Source of the DNA: Falsiroseomonas stagni DSM 19981
Lineage (GTDB): Bacteria; Pseudomonadota; Alphaproteobacteria; Acetobacterales; Acetobacteraceae
Direction of reading: 5' to 3'
Length of the DNA stretch: 64,000 bases
NCBI RefSeq assembly: GCF_900114315.1
Contig: NZ_FOSQ01000002.1
Span: 434,001 to 498,000, forward strand
Shown here: positions 56,079-64,000 of the stretch, piece by piece
Layout of the letters: every line of letters starts with the position of its first letter
Numbering within the stretch: position 1 is the stretch's first letter
Made by a program: the position numbers and the translations under genes
The notes under the pieces: model-generated
The model's input: the letters and a program-made list of their open reading frames with translations, nothing else
What the model was told of the DNA's origin: nothing
The model's database searches: none

Positions 56079-56961
56079 CGAGCAGCGCGTCCGTCTCCGC
56101 CCCGGTCGGCATGGCACTCGCCGCGCCGGGGCGGGTGCAGGCGATGGCGGCGGCGGCGCAGGCGCGCCGCATCGCCGCATCCAACGGCAGGCTGCGATCG
56201 AGTGCCGCGGCCAGCACCCCGCACCAGCAATCCCCCGCCCCCGTCGTATCCACGGGCTTCACCGGGAAGGCGGGGTAGCGGAACAGGCCCGCGGCGGTCG
56301 CAGCGGTGACGCCCGACGCCCCCATGGTCAGCGCCACATCGGTGCCGAGCGCCGCGCGGATCGCCGCCGCATCCGGCGCGGTCCCCAGCCGGCGGGCGAC
56401 CATCATCGCCTCATGCTCATTCACCACCAGCAGGTCGAGCGCCGCCAGGATGTCCCGCGGCAGGTCGGCCGCCGCCGGCGCCAGGTTCAGGATCACCCTG
56501 GCGCCGCGCGACCGCGCCCGCATCACCGCCACGGCCACTTCCGCCGGGGGCACTTCCATCTGCAGCAGCAGGACGGCGCCGGGGCGCAGCATCGTGTCGT
56601 CGATCTGCTGGGCGCTGGCCAGCAGGTTGGCGCCGCTGCCCACCGCGATCTGGTTGCCGCCATCGGGGCCGACGCAGACCGCCGCGCAGGCCGTCGGCGC
56701 CTTCACGGTCGCGAGGCGGGACAGGTCCACCCCCGCGCCCCGCAGCCCTGACAGCGCGATATCGGCCATCGCATCCGCGCCCACCGCGCCCACGAAGACC
56801 GTCCGCGCCCCGTCCCGCGCCGCGGCCACCGCCTGGTTCGCGCCCTTGCCCCCCGGCAATGCCCGGTAGCCCGGCCCCAGCACCGTATGCCCGGGTCGCG
56901 GCAGTTCCGGCAGCGAGAAGACGAGGTCCGCCGTGACGGAGCCGAAGACGATGACGGTCAT
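56068..56961 (-). CDS. PfkB family carbohydrate kinase, ribokinase-like
   Basis: 297 residues. Starts MTVIVFGSVTADLVF, carries the first PfkB signature around YRALPGGKGANQAVAAARDG (near residue 38) and the second with the anion hole and catalytic Asp in VDTTGAGDCWCGVLAAAL near residue 240. Phosphorylates a sugar or nucleoside; ribose is likely but not certain. ATG 56961 overlaps the stop of the HD-domain gene (ATGA), so it may work with nucleotide salvage. Confidence 0.9.
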   Translation of the reverse strand: MTVIVFGSVTADLVFSLPELPRPGHTVLGPGYRALPGGKGANQAVAAARDGARTVFVGAVGADAMADIALSGLRGAGVDLSRLATVKAPTACAAVCVGPDGGNQIAVGSGANLLASAQQIDDTMLRPGAVLLLQMEVPPAEVAVAVMRARSRGARVILNLAPAAADLPRDILAALDLLVVNEHEAMMVARRLGTAPDAAAIRAALGTDVALTMGASGVTAATAAGLFRYPAFPVKPVDTTGAGDCWCGVLAAALDRSLPLDAAMRRACAAAAIACTRPGAASAMPTGAETDALLASR

Positions 56962-57554
56962 GCCGCGAACATGCCCCCGGCGCGTGCCCGTTCGTAGAGC
57001 AGGCCGATCAGCGCCTCGAAGGCCGGTGCGACCTCCCGCGCCGGGTTCATCCGGCCCCGTGTCTGCTCCTCCCGGATGCCGGCATGGCGCCAATGCCCGG
57101 TGCCGATCACGCCCTGCATCATCCCCTGGGCGCGGTCGCAGGCCATGGCGAAGCGGGCTTCCTTGGTCGTTCCCTCCTCGAACTCCTCCCACAGCGCGCG
57201 CAGGCGCTGGCCGAGGTCGGGCGGCAGCACGCCGAAGACCACATCCGCCGCCGCGCGCTCCCGCGCCGCCTGGGTCAGCAGATGCGCCTCGTCATAGGCG
57301 AAGGTGTCGCCGGCCTCGATCTCCACCAGGTCATGCGCCGCGATCATCGCCAGCACATGGCCGAGATCCGGCTTGTCCTCCACCTCCCCATGCAGCAGCA
57401 CGGCGACGAGGGCGACGTTCCAGCAATGCTCCGCGCTGTTCTCGTTGCGGTCGGTGCCGTCCGGCCCGCGCGTGCGGCCGCGCCGCTCGACATGCTTCAG
57501 CCGGTCGGCCAGCGCCATGAAGTCCAGCAGCGCCGCGGTGCGGTCGGGGGTCAT
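56958..57554 (-). CDS. HD domain phosphohydrolase (YfbR/HD_3-like)
   Basis: 198 residues. HD motif residues are in RNENSAEHCWNVALVAVLL (first His) and MIAAHDLVEIEAGDTFAYDE (His-Asp), followed by the third-ligand helix EEFEEGTTKEARFAMACDRAQG. The E-N-x-A-EH pattern fits 5'-deoxynucleotidase YfbR-type enzymes and human HDDC2-like proteins. ATG 57554 (MTPDRTAALL). Lies between a small membrane protein and the kinase, near thyX, which fits a place in pyrimidine nucleotide balance. Confidence 0.88.
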   Translation of the reverse strand: MTPDRTAALLDFMALADRLKHVERRGRTRGPDGTDRNENSAEHCWNVALVAVLLHGEVEDKPDLGHVLAMIAAHDLVEIEAGDTFAYDEAHLLTQAARERAAADVVFGVLPPDLGQRLRALWEEFEEGTTKEARFAMACDRAQGMMQGVIGTGHWRHAGIREEQTRGRMNPAREVAPAFEALIGLLYERARAGGMFAA

Positions 57555-57579
57555 CGATCGGTCCTCATCACCGCGGAGA

Positions 57580-57807
57580 TCACCGGGGCGCCGTCCAGCG
57601 GCCGAGCAGGAATCCGAACAGGATCGCCCCGCCCAGCAGCGCCGCGACTTCCCCGAACAGCGCATGCGCCACCGGCAGGCCGATGGTCACCAGCGCCACC
57701 AGCAGCGCCACCTTCCACCAGCGATGCAGCCAGGCGAGGCGGGTTCCGCGTCCCGCCGCCTTGCCCCGCGGCTTGCCGCCACGCTTCGCGGCGGCGCTAT
57801 TCGCCAC
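57580..57807 (-). CDS. Small membrane protein, unknown
   Basis: 75 residues. A very basic N-terminus ([20 protein letters not shown]) is followed by two hydrophobic segments, [19 protein letters not shown] and [18 protein letters not shown]. The start overlaps the end of thyX by 11 bp on the same strand, which favours a real coupled gene. No family recognised. Confidence 0.65.
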   Translation of the reverse strand: MANSAAAKRGGKPRGKAAGRGTRLAWLHRWWKVALLVALVTIGLPVAHALFGEVAALLGGAILFGFLLGRWTAPR

Positions 57808-58741
57808 GCCCGAGAGTCTCCATCAACTCCCGCCATTCACGCTTGGACAGGCCCGACCCCGCCTGCTCCACCGCCTCCCCCGCCAGCATCCGGCGAAGGA
57901 TAGCCAGCATCTGGGCGGAAAGCGTGACGGCGCCCAGGCGATAATCCCGGAAGGCGCCGGCGGCGATCGGCACCCAGGCCTCGGCCATCGTCATCATCGC
58001 CTCCGCATAGACGCGGATCTCGTACTGCGCATGGGCGTCGGCGCGCAGCGACAGGAAGTGGAAGAGGTTATGGAGGTCCGTCTTCCAGTACCATTGCGTA
58101 TAGGCGTTCAGCGTCAGGTTCATGCGCGCGAGTTCCCGCGCCAGGCCCTGTCGCCCGGGATCGGCGGGCTGCCCGCCCTCATCCTCGTTCAGCATCTCGA
58201 TGTAATGGTCGTAGTTGCGGGTCGCGTCCTCCCGCAGCAGGTCCAGCACCCGCGCGGCTTCCTCGCCCTGCAGCACGTCGCCGCGGCCCTGGCGGTTCAT
58301 CGCGGATTGCGCGGCCAGGTGCTCCGGCGCCGGGATGTAGAATTCCCGGTCCAGGATCGAATAGCGGGCGCTGTATTCGTTCACATTCGCGGTGCGGTGG
58401 CGGATCCACTGCCGCGCCACGAAGATCGGCAGCTTCACATGGAACTTGATCTCGCACATCTCGAAGGGGGTCGAGTGCCGGTGCCGCATGAGGTAGCGGA
58501 TCAGCCCCTTGTCCTCATTCGCCGCCCTGGTGCCGCGGCCGTAGGACACGCGCGCCGCCTGCACGATGGCGGCATCGTCGCCCATATAGTCGATGACGCG
58601 CACGAAGCCGTGGTCCAGCACCGGCACGGCGTGGAACAGCATGGCCTCCAGCGCCGGCACCGTGGGCCGCAGGGTCCGGCCCTCCGCGGCGCGCGCGGCG
58701 TCGATTTCCTGCTGCTGTTCCGCGGTCAGCGCCATGCCCAT
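57797..58741 (-). CDS. thyX: Flavin-dependent thymidylate synthase ThyX
   Basis: 314 residues. The ThyX motif [15 protein letters not shown] (RHR-x7-8-S-R) lies near residue 110, with preceding [20 protein letters not shown] and a C-terminal block with [20 protein letters not shown]. Makes dTMP using FAD and methylene-tetrahydrofolate. ATG 58735 is an alternative. Followed by a small membrane protein, HD hydrolase and kinase, all overlapping or near, suggesting one transcript. Confidence 0.96.
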   Translation of the reverse strand: MGMALTAEQQQEIDAARAAEGRTLRPTVPALEAMLFHAVPVLDHGFVRVIDYMGDDAAIVQAARVSYGRGTRAANEDKGLIRYLMRHRHSTPFEMCEIKFHVKLPIFVARQWIRHRTANVNEYSARYSILDREFYIPAPEHLAAQSAMNRQGRGDVLQGEEAARVLDLLREDATRNYDHYIEMLNEDEGGQPADPGRQGLARELARMNLTLNAYTQWYWKTDLHNLFHFLSLRADAHAQYEIRVYAEAMMTMAEAWVPIAAGAFRDYRLGAVTLSAQMLAILRRMLAGEAVEQAGSGLSKREWRELMETLGRGE

Positions 58742-58808
58742 TCCCCATCCACCGGGCCGTCGTCACGGCCCGGTGCGGCGATACCGGGGCCAGGCCCCCG
58801 CGTCCAGC

Positions 58809-59684
58809 CTAACCGACCAGCCCCGGATGAGCCTGCAGGAACCGCAGCAGCCCCGCCCGGAATTCGGGCGTGCCAGGCGCGCTGCCATGGCTCGCCCCCG
58901 GGATCGTCACCAGCTCCAGCCGCGGCATGGCCGCCTTCAGCCGCTCGAAATCCCGCAGATAGGGGTCCGCCGTGCCGACGAGGCCGAGCGTCGGCATCGG
59001 CACCCGCGCCAGCGTCTCCACCGGCACCACCTGGTCGGGGTTGGAACGGCGCACCGCGGCCAGCGCACGGGCATCCTGCCCGGCCAGGCGACGCTCCGAA
59101 TCGGCACGGATCTCGGCCTCGCTCGGCGGCGGCCGGTCCCGCGGCCACAGCCGGAGGAACTGCGACCGCAGCAGCCCCTGGTCCATCTCGGCGCTTTCCT
59201 CGTCGACGCGCTTCTGGTCCTCCGCCGTCCAGCCGAGCCGCCCGGCGGCGCCCCCCAGCGTCAGCGTCGCGAAGCGGCCGGGGTCCAGCACCGCGAGCTG
59301 CGCCACGATATGCGCGCCCATGGAGTAGCCCACGATATGCGCGCGCCGCAGGCCCAGATGGTCCATCAGCCGCGTCACGTCGCGGCCCATCTCCGGCCCA
59401 TAGGCCGCGCGGTCATGCGGCTTGCCGCTCCGCCCATGGCCGCGGGCATCGAGGGCGATGGTCCGGAAATGCGGCGACAGCGCGCCGAAGACCCCGGTGC
59501 GGACGAACTGCCCTTCCAGGTTGGTGGTGTAGCCGTGCAGGAGGATGACGGGCTCCCCCTGCCCTTCCTCGATGAAGCGGATGGGCACGCCGGCGCTGTC
59601 GAAGCGGCGATCCTCCGCAGCCCGGGCGCTTCTGGCGACGAACGGCATGGCAAGCGTCGCCGCGACGACGGCTCGACGATACAT
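58809..59684 (-). CDS. Secreted alpha/beta hydrolase
   Basis: 291 residues from ATG 59684 with signal peptide MYRRAVVAATLAMPFVARSARA. The fold is clear: oxyanion strand VILLHGYTTNLEGQF, nucleophile elbow VGYSMGAHIVAQLA with the Ser, Asp in GLVGTADPYLRDF and His in IPGASHGSAPGTPEF. Likely esterase or lactonase of unknown substrate. The start at 59732 would place the leader behind 16 basic residues and is less likely. Confidence 0.87.
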   Translation of the reverse strand: MYRRAVVAATLAMPFVARSARAAEDRRFDSAGVPIRFIEEGQGEPVILLHGYTTNLEGQFVRTGVFGALSPHFRTIALDARGHGRSGKPHDRAAYGPEMGRDVTRLMDHLGLRRAHIVGYSMGAHIVAQLAVLDPGRFATLTLGGAAGRLGWTAEDQKRVDEESAEMDQGLLRSQFLRLWPRDRPPPSEAEIRADSERRLAGQDARALAAVRRSNPDQVVPVETLARVPMPTLGLVGTADPYLRDFERLKAAMPRLELVTIPGASHGSAPGTPEFRAGLLRFLQAHPGLVG

Positions 59685-59796
59685 GGCGCGTTTCCCTTTC
59701 CCTGGGGGTAGCCCCCGGGGAAAGCGCATCACCGCCGCGCGTCCCGGTCAAGCAGGCTGGAACTCGCCGTACCGATGACCTATATGTCCGGCGTCG

Positions 59797-60050
59797 GCTT
59801 GCCGACTATGGCGATAAACACGGTTCGGAATAAGCGTTGCGGACCCGGGGGCAGTGCCCGGCGCCTCCACCATCATCCCATGCGGCCCCTGGGCCGGGCG
59901 GGACGTTCGGGGGCGAAACAGCTTCGACGCGCGTAGTAAAGGGATCGCTTTTGCCCGGCATTGTACCGCCGTTATCGGGCTAATCCTACAAGTGCGAACG
60001 ATAACAGCCGTGAGGCTGTCGCACTCGCTGCCTAACAGGTAAGCGCGGTT
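59797..60050 (+). ncRNA. ssrA: Two-piece (circularly permuted) tmRNA, ssrA
   Basis: The acceptor piece comes first and ends CGCCTCC-A-CCA (59862-59872), preceded by a T-arm CCGGG/CCCGG with loop GGCAGTG. After a 36-base intervening segment the coding piece starts GGGGGCG (59909-59915), which pairs with CGCCTCC to remake the acceptor stem. The tag frame 59994-60035 encodes ANDNSREAVALAA then TAA. This permuted form is typical of alphaproteobacteria. The outer ends of the precursor are estimates. Confidence 0.93.
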
Positions 60051-60051
60051 C

Positions 60052-60085
60052 GGGGGGCACCGGGCAACAGAAGCCCCCCACTTTC
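60052..60085 (+). terminator. Hairpin after tmRNA
   Basis: GGGGGGC/GCCCCCC (60052-60058 and 60073-60079) with a 14-base loop, then ACTTTCC. Most likely the ssrA terminator, though part of it could belong to the folded coding piece. Confidence 0.6.
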
Positions 60086-60156
60086 CTCGATCATCGCCGG
60101 CGCCTCTTTCCCGACCAGCGGCGTCATCTTATGGTTGTATGCGAAGGGGTGCACCC

Positions 60157-60666
60157 ATGAGCGACGACGCCCGCCCGTCCCAGGGCCAGATACCGTATGA
60201 ACGTTGGACGGATGACGCGCTGCGCGAAGTCGTCGCGCGGTCGCTCGACCTTGCCGGCGCCCAGGGCCTGCCCGGCGAGCATCATTTCTACCTGACCTTC
60301 CGCACGGACCATCCCGGCACCCGCGTGCCTGGCCACCTCAAGGCCAAGTACCCCCAGGAAATGACGGTGGTGCTGCAGCATCAGTTCGAGGCGCTGGTGG
60401 TGGACCGCGCCGCGGGCTTCTTCTCCGTCCGCCTCTATTTCGGCGGCGTGCCGTCCACGCTGGTGGTGCCCTTCGCCGCCCTCACCGGCTTCGCCGACCC
60501 CTCCGTCCGCTACGGCCTGCGCTTCCAGCCGCAGATGGACGCCCTGCCGGCCGCCGCGGCCGAGGACCCCCCCGCGCCCGCCCCCACCCCCGCCCCCGCG
60601 GCGGCCGAGGCCCCCGCGCAGGTCGTCAGCCTCGACGCGTTCCGTCGCCGCCCGGCGCGGGATTGA
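60157..60666 (+). CDS. sspB: ClpXP adaptor SspB (alphaproteobacterial type)
   Basis: 169 residues. The N-terminal 120 residues match SspB-alpha: IPYERWTDDALREVVARSLD, HHFYLTFRTDHPGTRVPGHL, MTVVLQHQFEALVVD and FSVRLYFGGVPSTLVVPFAAL. An Ala/Pro linker leads to a C-terminal VVSLDAFRRRPARD, the place of the ClpX-binding tail. SspB tethers ssrA-tagged proteins to ClpXP, and here it lies 107 bp after the ssrA gene. ATG 60157 has GAAGGGG upstream. The last codons lie in a 23-bp tandem repeat. Confidence 0.92.
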   Translation: MSDDARPSQGQIPYERWTDDALREVVARSLDLAGAQGLPGEHHFYLTFRTDHPGTRVPGHLKAKYPQEMTVVLQHQFEALVVDRAAGFFSVRLYFGGVPSTLVVPFAALTGFADPSVRYGLRFQPQMDALPAAAAEDPPAPAPTPAPAAAEAPAQVVSLDAFRRRPARD

Positions 60667-60735
60667 GTCGCCGCCCGGCGCGGGATTGAGTCGCCGGCCG
60701 GCGCGGGACTGAGTCACCGCCCGGCGCGGGGCTGA
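60644..60735. repeat. 23-bp tandem repeat, four copies, at the sspB end
   Basis: Units start at 60644, 60667, 60690 and 60713; the core CGCCCGGCGCGGG recurs in copies 1, 2 and 4 and with one change in copy 3, and copies 1 and 2 are identical. The sspB stop (60664-60666) is the end of unit 1, and each unit repeats a TGA. Because 23 is not a multiple of three the copies shift frame, so loss of the first stop would quickly meet others. Confidence 0.9.
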
Positions 60736-60834
60736 ACCGCCCGGGCCAGCCGTTGGCGGCAGCCCCGCCCTGCGCTACGACCCGCGGACAACGTCACGCG
60801 CCCACCCCTGGGGCGCCGCCCACGGAGACCGCCC

Positions 60835-62508
60835 GTGACCGCACCGCTCGACATCGACAGCCCCGTCATCGCGCCGACACGGCCGGAGGGCTTCCGCTAC
60901 TCCCCCATGCTGCCGCTGGGCGAAGACACGACGCCCTACCGCAAGCTCGACATCGCCGGCGTCTCCACCGCGACCTGCGATGGCCGGACGGTGCTGAAGG
61001 TGAAGCCGGAGGCGCTGGAACAGCTCGCCTTCCAGGCGTGCAAGGACGTCTCCCACCTGCTGCGCCCCGGCCACCTGGCGCAGCTGGCGAAAATCCTCCA
61101 GGACCCGGAAGCCAGCCCGAACGACCGCTTCGTGGCGCTCGACCTGCTGAAGAACGCCAACATCGCCGCCGGCGGCGTGCTGCCCATGTGCCAGGACACC
61201 GGCACCGCCATCGTCTTCGGCAAGAAGGGCCAGCGCGTCTGGATCGAGGGCGATGAGGAGGAGGCGCTGAGCTACGGCGTCCACCGCACCTATACCGAGA
61301 CCAACCTCCGCTATTCCCAGATGGCCCCCCTGACCATGTGGGATGAGGTCAATACCGGCAACAATCTGCCGGTCGAGTTCTCCATCATGGCGCAGCCCGG
61401 CGACCACCACGCCGATGAGCTGCACCTGATGTTCATCCTCAAGGGCGGCGGATCGGCCAACAAGACCTTCCTGTTCCAGCAGACCCGCGCCGTGCTGTCG
61501 CGGGAGAAGCTGCTGAAGTTCCTGGAAGACAAGATCAAGACGCTCGGCACCAGCGCCTGCCCGCCCTATCACCTGTCGATCGTCATCGGCGGCACCAGCG
61601 CCGAGATGAACCTCAAGACCGTCAAGCTCGCCTCCACCAAGTGGCTGGACGCGCTGCCGACCGAGGGTTCCAAGGCCGGCCACGCCTTCCGCGACACGGC
61701 GTTCGAGGCCGAGGTCCACAAGCTGACCCAGAACCTCGGCATCGGCGCGCAGTTCGGCGGCAAGTATTTCTGCCACGACGTCCGCGTGGTGCGCCTGCCC
61801 CGCCATGGCGCGTCGCTGCCCATCGGCATCGGCGTCTCCTGCTCCGCCGACCGCCAGATCAAGGCGAAGATCACGCCGGAGGGTGTGTTCCTCGAACAAC
61901 TGGAACATGAGCCCGCGAAGTACCTGCCGGAGGCGACGGACAGCATCCTCGGCGGCGATGTGGTCCGCATCGACCTGAACCAGCCGATGAGCGCGATCCG
62001 CGCCGAATTGTCGAAGCACCCGGTGAAGACCCGCGTGTCGCTGACCGGCACGGTGGTGGTCGCCCGCGACATCGCGCATGCGAAGCTGCAGGAACGCCTC
62101 GACCGGGGCGAGGGCCTGCCCGACTACCTGAAGAACCACCCCGTCTATTACGCCGGCCCCGCCAAGACCCCGACCGGCATGGCCACCGGCAGCTTCGGCC
62201 CCACCACCGCCGGGCGCATGGACAGCTATGTCGAGGCCTTCCAGAAGGCCGGCGGTTCGCTGGTGATGCTGGCCAAGGGCAACCGCTCCAAGGCCGTGCT
62301 CAACGCCTGCAAGAGCTATGGCGGCTTCTACCTGGGCTCCGTTGGTGGGCCTGCGGCGCGGCTGGCGCAGGACTGCATCCGCAAGGTCGAGGTTCTGGAA
62401 TACCCGGAGCTCGGCATGGAAGCGGTCTGGCGGATCGAGGTCGAGGACTTTCCTGCGTTCATCGTCGTCGATGACAAGGGCAATGATTTCTACGAAGGGC
62501 TGGAATAG
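60835..62508 (+). CDS. Class I fumarate hydratase (iron-sulfur)
   Basis: 557 residues with the fused alpha and beta parts of single-chain class I fumarases. Cluster cysteines are in [33 protein letters not shown] and [15 protein letters not shown]; the C-terminal part has [24 protein letters not shown] and [19 protein letters not shown]. Hydrates fumarate to malate. GTG 60835 with GGAG 7 bases upstream is the start. The cluster makes it oxygen-sensitive unlike FumC. Confidence 0.95.
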   Translation: MTAPLDIDSPVIAPTRPEGFRYSPMLPLGEDTTPYRKLDIAGVSTATCDGRTVLKVKPEALEQLAFQACKDVSHLLRPGHLAQLAKILQDPEASPNDRFVALDLLKNANIAAGGVLPMCQDTGTAIVFGKKGQRVWIEGDEEEALSYGVHRTYTETNLRYSQMAPLTMWDEVNTGNNLPVEFSIMAQPGDHHADELHLMFILKGGGSANKTFLFQQTRAVLSREKLLKFLEDKIKTLGTSACPPYHLSIVIGGTSAEMNLKTVKLASTKWLDALPTEGSKAGHAFRDTAFEAEVHKLTQNLGIGAQFGGKYFCHDVRVVRLPRHGASLPIGIGVSCSADRQIKAKITPEGVFLEQLEHEPAKYLPEATDSILGGDVVRIDLNQPMSAIRAELSKHPVKTRVSLTGTVVVARDIAHAKLQERLDRGEGLPDYLKNHPVYYAGPAKTPTGMATGSFGPTTAGRMDSYVEAFQKAGGSLVMLAKGNRSKAVLNACKSYGGFYLGSVGGPAARLAQDCIRKVEVLEYPELGMEAVWRIEVEDFPAFIVVDDKGNDFYEGLE

Positions 62509-62511
62509 GCC

Positions 62512-62763
62512 ATGCTGGAGCTGCGCCCGAACTGCGAATGCTGCGGCACGGATTTGCCGCCGGAGTCCGACCGGGCGCTGATCTGCTCCTTCGAATGCAC
62601 CTGGTGCCGGGACTGCGCGGCCACGCGCCTGCCCGGCGGGCTGTGCCCGAATTGCGGGGGCAACCTGGTCCCCCGCCCGATCCGCCCGGCGGGGAAGCTG
62701 GAGCGTTTTCCGGCGAGTACGGTGCGCAAGCGCAGCACGCTGCCGGCCTGCACGGGGGGCTGA
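62512..62763 (+). CDS. DUF1272 small zinc-binding protein
   Basis: 83 residues. MLELRPNCECCGTDLPPESD, CSFECTWCRDCA and GLCPNCGGNLVPRP give cysteines in CxxC pairs for zinc. This is the DUF1272 family, of unknown role. It begins 3 bp after the fumarase stop and ends at the base before the opposing brnA stop. Confidence 0.9.
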   Translation: MLELRPNCECCGTDLPPESDRALICSFECTWCRDCAATRLPGGLCPNCGGNLVPRPIRPAGKLERFPASTVRKRSTLPACTGG

Positions 62764-63051
62764 TCAGCCCGCCTTGCGCTCCCGCTGCGTGCCGACCCAT
62801 TCGCGAAGCGCGGCGTTGATGCGGGTCTGATACCCCTTCCCGGCCGCCTCGAAGAAATCCAGGAGGTCGGCGTCCAGCCGGAGCGTGATCTGGCGCTTCA
62901 CGGGCCGGTACATCCCGCCCCGCACCGCATCGCTCCAATCCAGCACTTCCGGAATGTCGGAGGTGTCGATGGTCTCATCCGGCATGGCCGCCAGTGCGCG
63001 GAGCCTTGCCTCAGCCTCGCGTGTCAGCGGCTCAGAACCGTCCAGCTTCAT
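62764..63051 (-). CDS. brnA: BrnA family antitoxin
   Basis: 95 residues from ATG 63051 (ATG 63108 would extend it inside brnT). The C-terminal ribbon-helix-helix region reads VKRQITLRLDADLLDFFEAA and GKGYQTRINAALREWV, typical of BrnA; the N-terminal part with DTSDIPEVLDWSDAVRGGMY binds the toxin. BrnA neutralises BrnT and represses the operon. Start overlaps the brnT end by 20 bp. Confidence 0.9.
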   Translation of the reverse strand: MKLDGSEPLTREAEARLRALAAMPDETIDTSDIPEVLDWSDAVRGGMYRPVKRQITLRLDADLLDFFEAAGKGYQTRINAALREWVGTQRERKAG

Positions 63052-63331
63052 ACGCACGTCGCTCTCGCGGTGTCGCTCGTCGAGCCGAGATGATCCTGAT
63101 TTCTTCATGGCCGTCGTCCTCGCTCACCCAATCCACATGCACGACGAGCAGGACCATGGGGAAGGCGCCGCTCGGGATCCCGATGGTCTGCCACCGCTCC
63201 TCATGCGGGTGCTGGTCAAGGCGCGTGGCACGACGCGGGTCGTTGAAGACCAGCGCCGCGTCCTCGAACGCGACGCCATGCTTCCGCAGGTTCTCCGCAG
63301 CTTTCCAAGGGCTCCAGCGGAAGCTGACCGT
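63032..63331 (-). pseudogene. brnT: BrnT toxin gene with no standard start codon
   Basis: Frame from 63352 to TGA 63032 encodes a clear BrnT: VSFRWSPWKAAENLRKHGVA followed by FEDAALVFNDP, then ERWQTIGIPSG, MVLLVVHVDW and EIRIISARRATPRERRAYEA before the stop. BrnT is a small RelE-like ribonuclease. No ATG, GTG or TTG exists between the upstream in-frame TAA (63353-63355) and the conserved region; ACG stands at 63331-63329 exactly where ATG would fit, with AGGGA just before. Either an ATG to ACG change silenced it or a rare start is used. Confidence 0.75.
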
Positions 63332-63345
63332 CTCGTCCCTACCGC

Positions 63346-63374
63346 ATTGTAGTTACAGCGCGTCCCGATCTCAA
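63346..63374 (-). promoter_or_regulatory. Sigma-70 promoter of brnT-brnA
   Basis: Minus-strand TTGAGA (63374-63369), exactly 17 bases, TACAAT (63351-63346). The best sigma-70 match in the window. Transcription would begin near 63340, leaving a leader of about nine bases before the ACG codon of brnT. Confidence 0.75.
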
Positions 63375-63379
63375 CCCCC

Positions 63380-64000
63380 TCACCGCGGCCTGATCTCCAC
63401 CGCCAGCACCTCCTCGTCCGCCCGCGCCCTGGTCACCAGGTTCGCACTCCCCGCATGGGCGGAGTGGACCAGTCCGACGCCGATGATCAGCGCCTCATCC
63501 ACCGTCCGCTGCACCAGCGCCCGCAGAAGGCGGTTGCGTTCCGCATCGTCCAGCGTGGCCCGCGCCCGCGCGATCTCCGCATCCACCGAAGCCACGCCGT
63601 AGCCCGTGAAGTTCAGCGTCCCCAGCCCCGGCACCGTGCCGCTGGTGTGGATCTGGGAACTCAGCAGGTAGGACGTCTCCCCGGTCAGGGATCCGAAGAC
63701 GGTGACGAAGACGCCGTATTCCCGCCGGTTGCGCCGGGTCAGGAAGGTCGCCTGCGGCACCACCTCCACGGTCGTGCGGATGCCGATGCGCGTCCAGGCG
63801 GAAGCGATCGCCTGGCAGATGCGCGGTGTCCGGTTGGGGGAGCAGAACAGGTTCAGCCCGAAGCCCTGCCCCCAGCCCGCCTCCGCCAACAGGGCGCGGG
63901 CGGCGTTGATGTCGGCCGCCGGCAGGGCGCGGTCCGGGATGGCGCCGAAGACGAAGGGCGGCACGGGCTGGTCGGTCGGCTCCGCATAGCCTTCCATGAT
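63380..64000 (-). CDS. ABC transporter substrate-binding protein, family 5, C-terminal part
   Basis: Open to the right window edge; about 207 residues visible. FVFGAIPDRALPAADINAAR, ALLAEAGWGQGFGLNLFC and ICQAIASAWTRIGIRTTVEVV match the lobe-2 region of peptide/opine-type receptors, and the end with AERNRLLRALVQRTVDEALI is usual for the family. Similar in type to 15199-16776 but clearly different in sequence. Rest of the gene and its partners lie beyond 64000. Confidence 0.88.
   Translation of the reverse strand: MMEGYAEPTDQPVPPFVFGAIPDRALPAADINAARALLAEAGWGQGFGLNLFCSPNRTPRICQAIASAWTRIGIRTTVEVVPQATFLTRRNRREYGVFVTVFGSLTGETSYLLSSQIHTSGTVPGLGTLNFTGYGVASVDAEIARARATLDDAERNRLLRALVQRTVDEALIIGVGLVHSAHAGSANLVTRARADEEVLAVEIRPR

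Noticed and set aside
59854-60042. 62-codon frame in the tmRNA region
   Set aside because: It runs through the acceptor piece and the tag region of ssrA; the tag frame is part of the tmRNA, and the rest has no coding support.

Overview
The window is about 70 percent G+C and reads as the chromosome of an alphaproteobacterium, most likely an Acetobacteraceae member close to Roseomonas (lineage is inference). Direct support is a circularly permuted two-piece tmRNA gene, a complete PhyR/NepR/EcfG general stress response locus, ThyX instead of ThyA, and several Bug-type solute receptors. Genes are dense, many start and stop codons overlap as ATGA or GTGA, and no phage or intact insertion sequence was seen.

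Layout. 1-8127: a tripartite tricarboxylate transporter cluster (TctC end, fused TctA-TctB permease, second TctC) with catabolic enzymes: 4-oxalomesaconate tautomerase-like isomerase, two Ldh-type dehydrogenases, a uronate-dehydrogenase-like protein and an MBL-fold hydrolase. 8328-13695: PhoX phosphatase, MalY-type aminotransferase, sulfurtransferase, MFS exporter. 13829-18151: two flavin-dependent LLM monooxygenases around a peptide-type ABC receptor. 18202-24150: small coiled-coil protein, tRNA-Glu, a type III polyketide synthase/methyltransferase/flavoprotein operon, a divergent RpoD-family sigma factor and an H-NS-like protein. 24236-24842: a repeat element and tRNA-Lys. 24927-30725: the mreB-mreC-mreD-mrdA-rodA cell shape operon, broken by two repeat-like spacers. 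30974-34663: two lipoproteins, an SbmA/BacA-like ABC exporter, a tandem-repeat secreted protein and a DUF1328 membrane peptide.

34746-38680 is the general stress response locus: phyR divergent from two ECF sigma genes, nepR and a HisKA_2 sensor kinase whose ATP-binding domain looks degenerate. A candidate EcfG-type promoter precedes the neighbouring DUF1328 gene and may link it and the two genes behind it to this response. 38649-49771 carries branched-chain amino acid synthesis: leuA with a newly read leader peptide and overlapping hairpins, and miaA-ilvB-ilvH-metallopeptidase-ilvC, mixed with a hydroxyacid dehydrogenase, allantoinase-like deacetylase, SOUL protein and racemase-like protein. 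49820-56961: serB, the hflK-hflC-Do protease operon, mrp and a ribokinase-like kinase. 56958-62763: HD hydrolase, thyX, an alpha/beta hydrolase, tmRNA next to sspB, class I fumarase, DUF1272. 62764-64000: a BrnT/BrnA module whose toxin gene has no normal start codon, then the end of another peptide-type ABC receptor.

The most useful observations are the leuA attenuator, the stress locus with its odd kinase and candidate promoter, the ssrA-sspB pairing, the brnT start lesion, and short tandem duplications or hairpin repeats placed at gene ends. All similarity statements rest on motif recognition by eye; no search was run.
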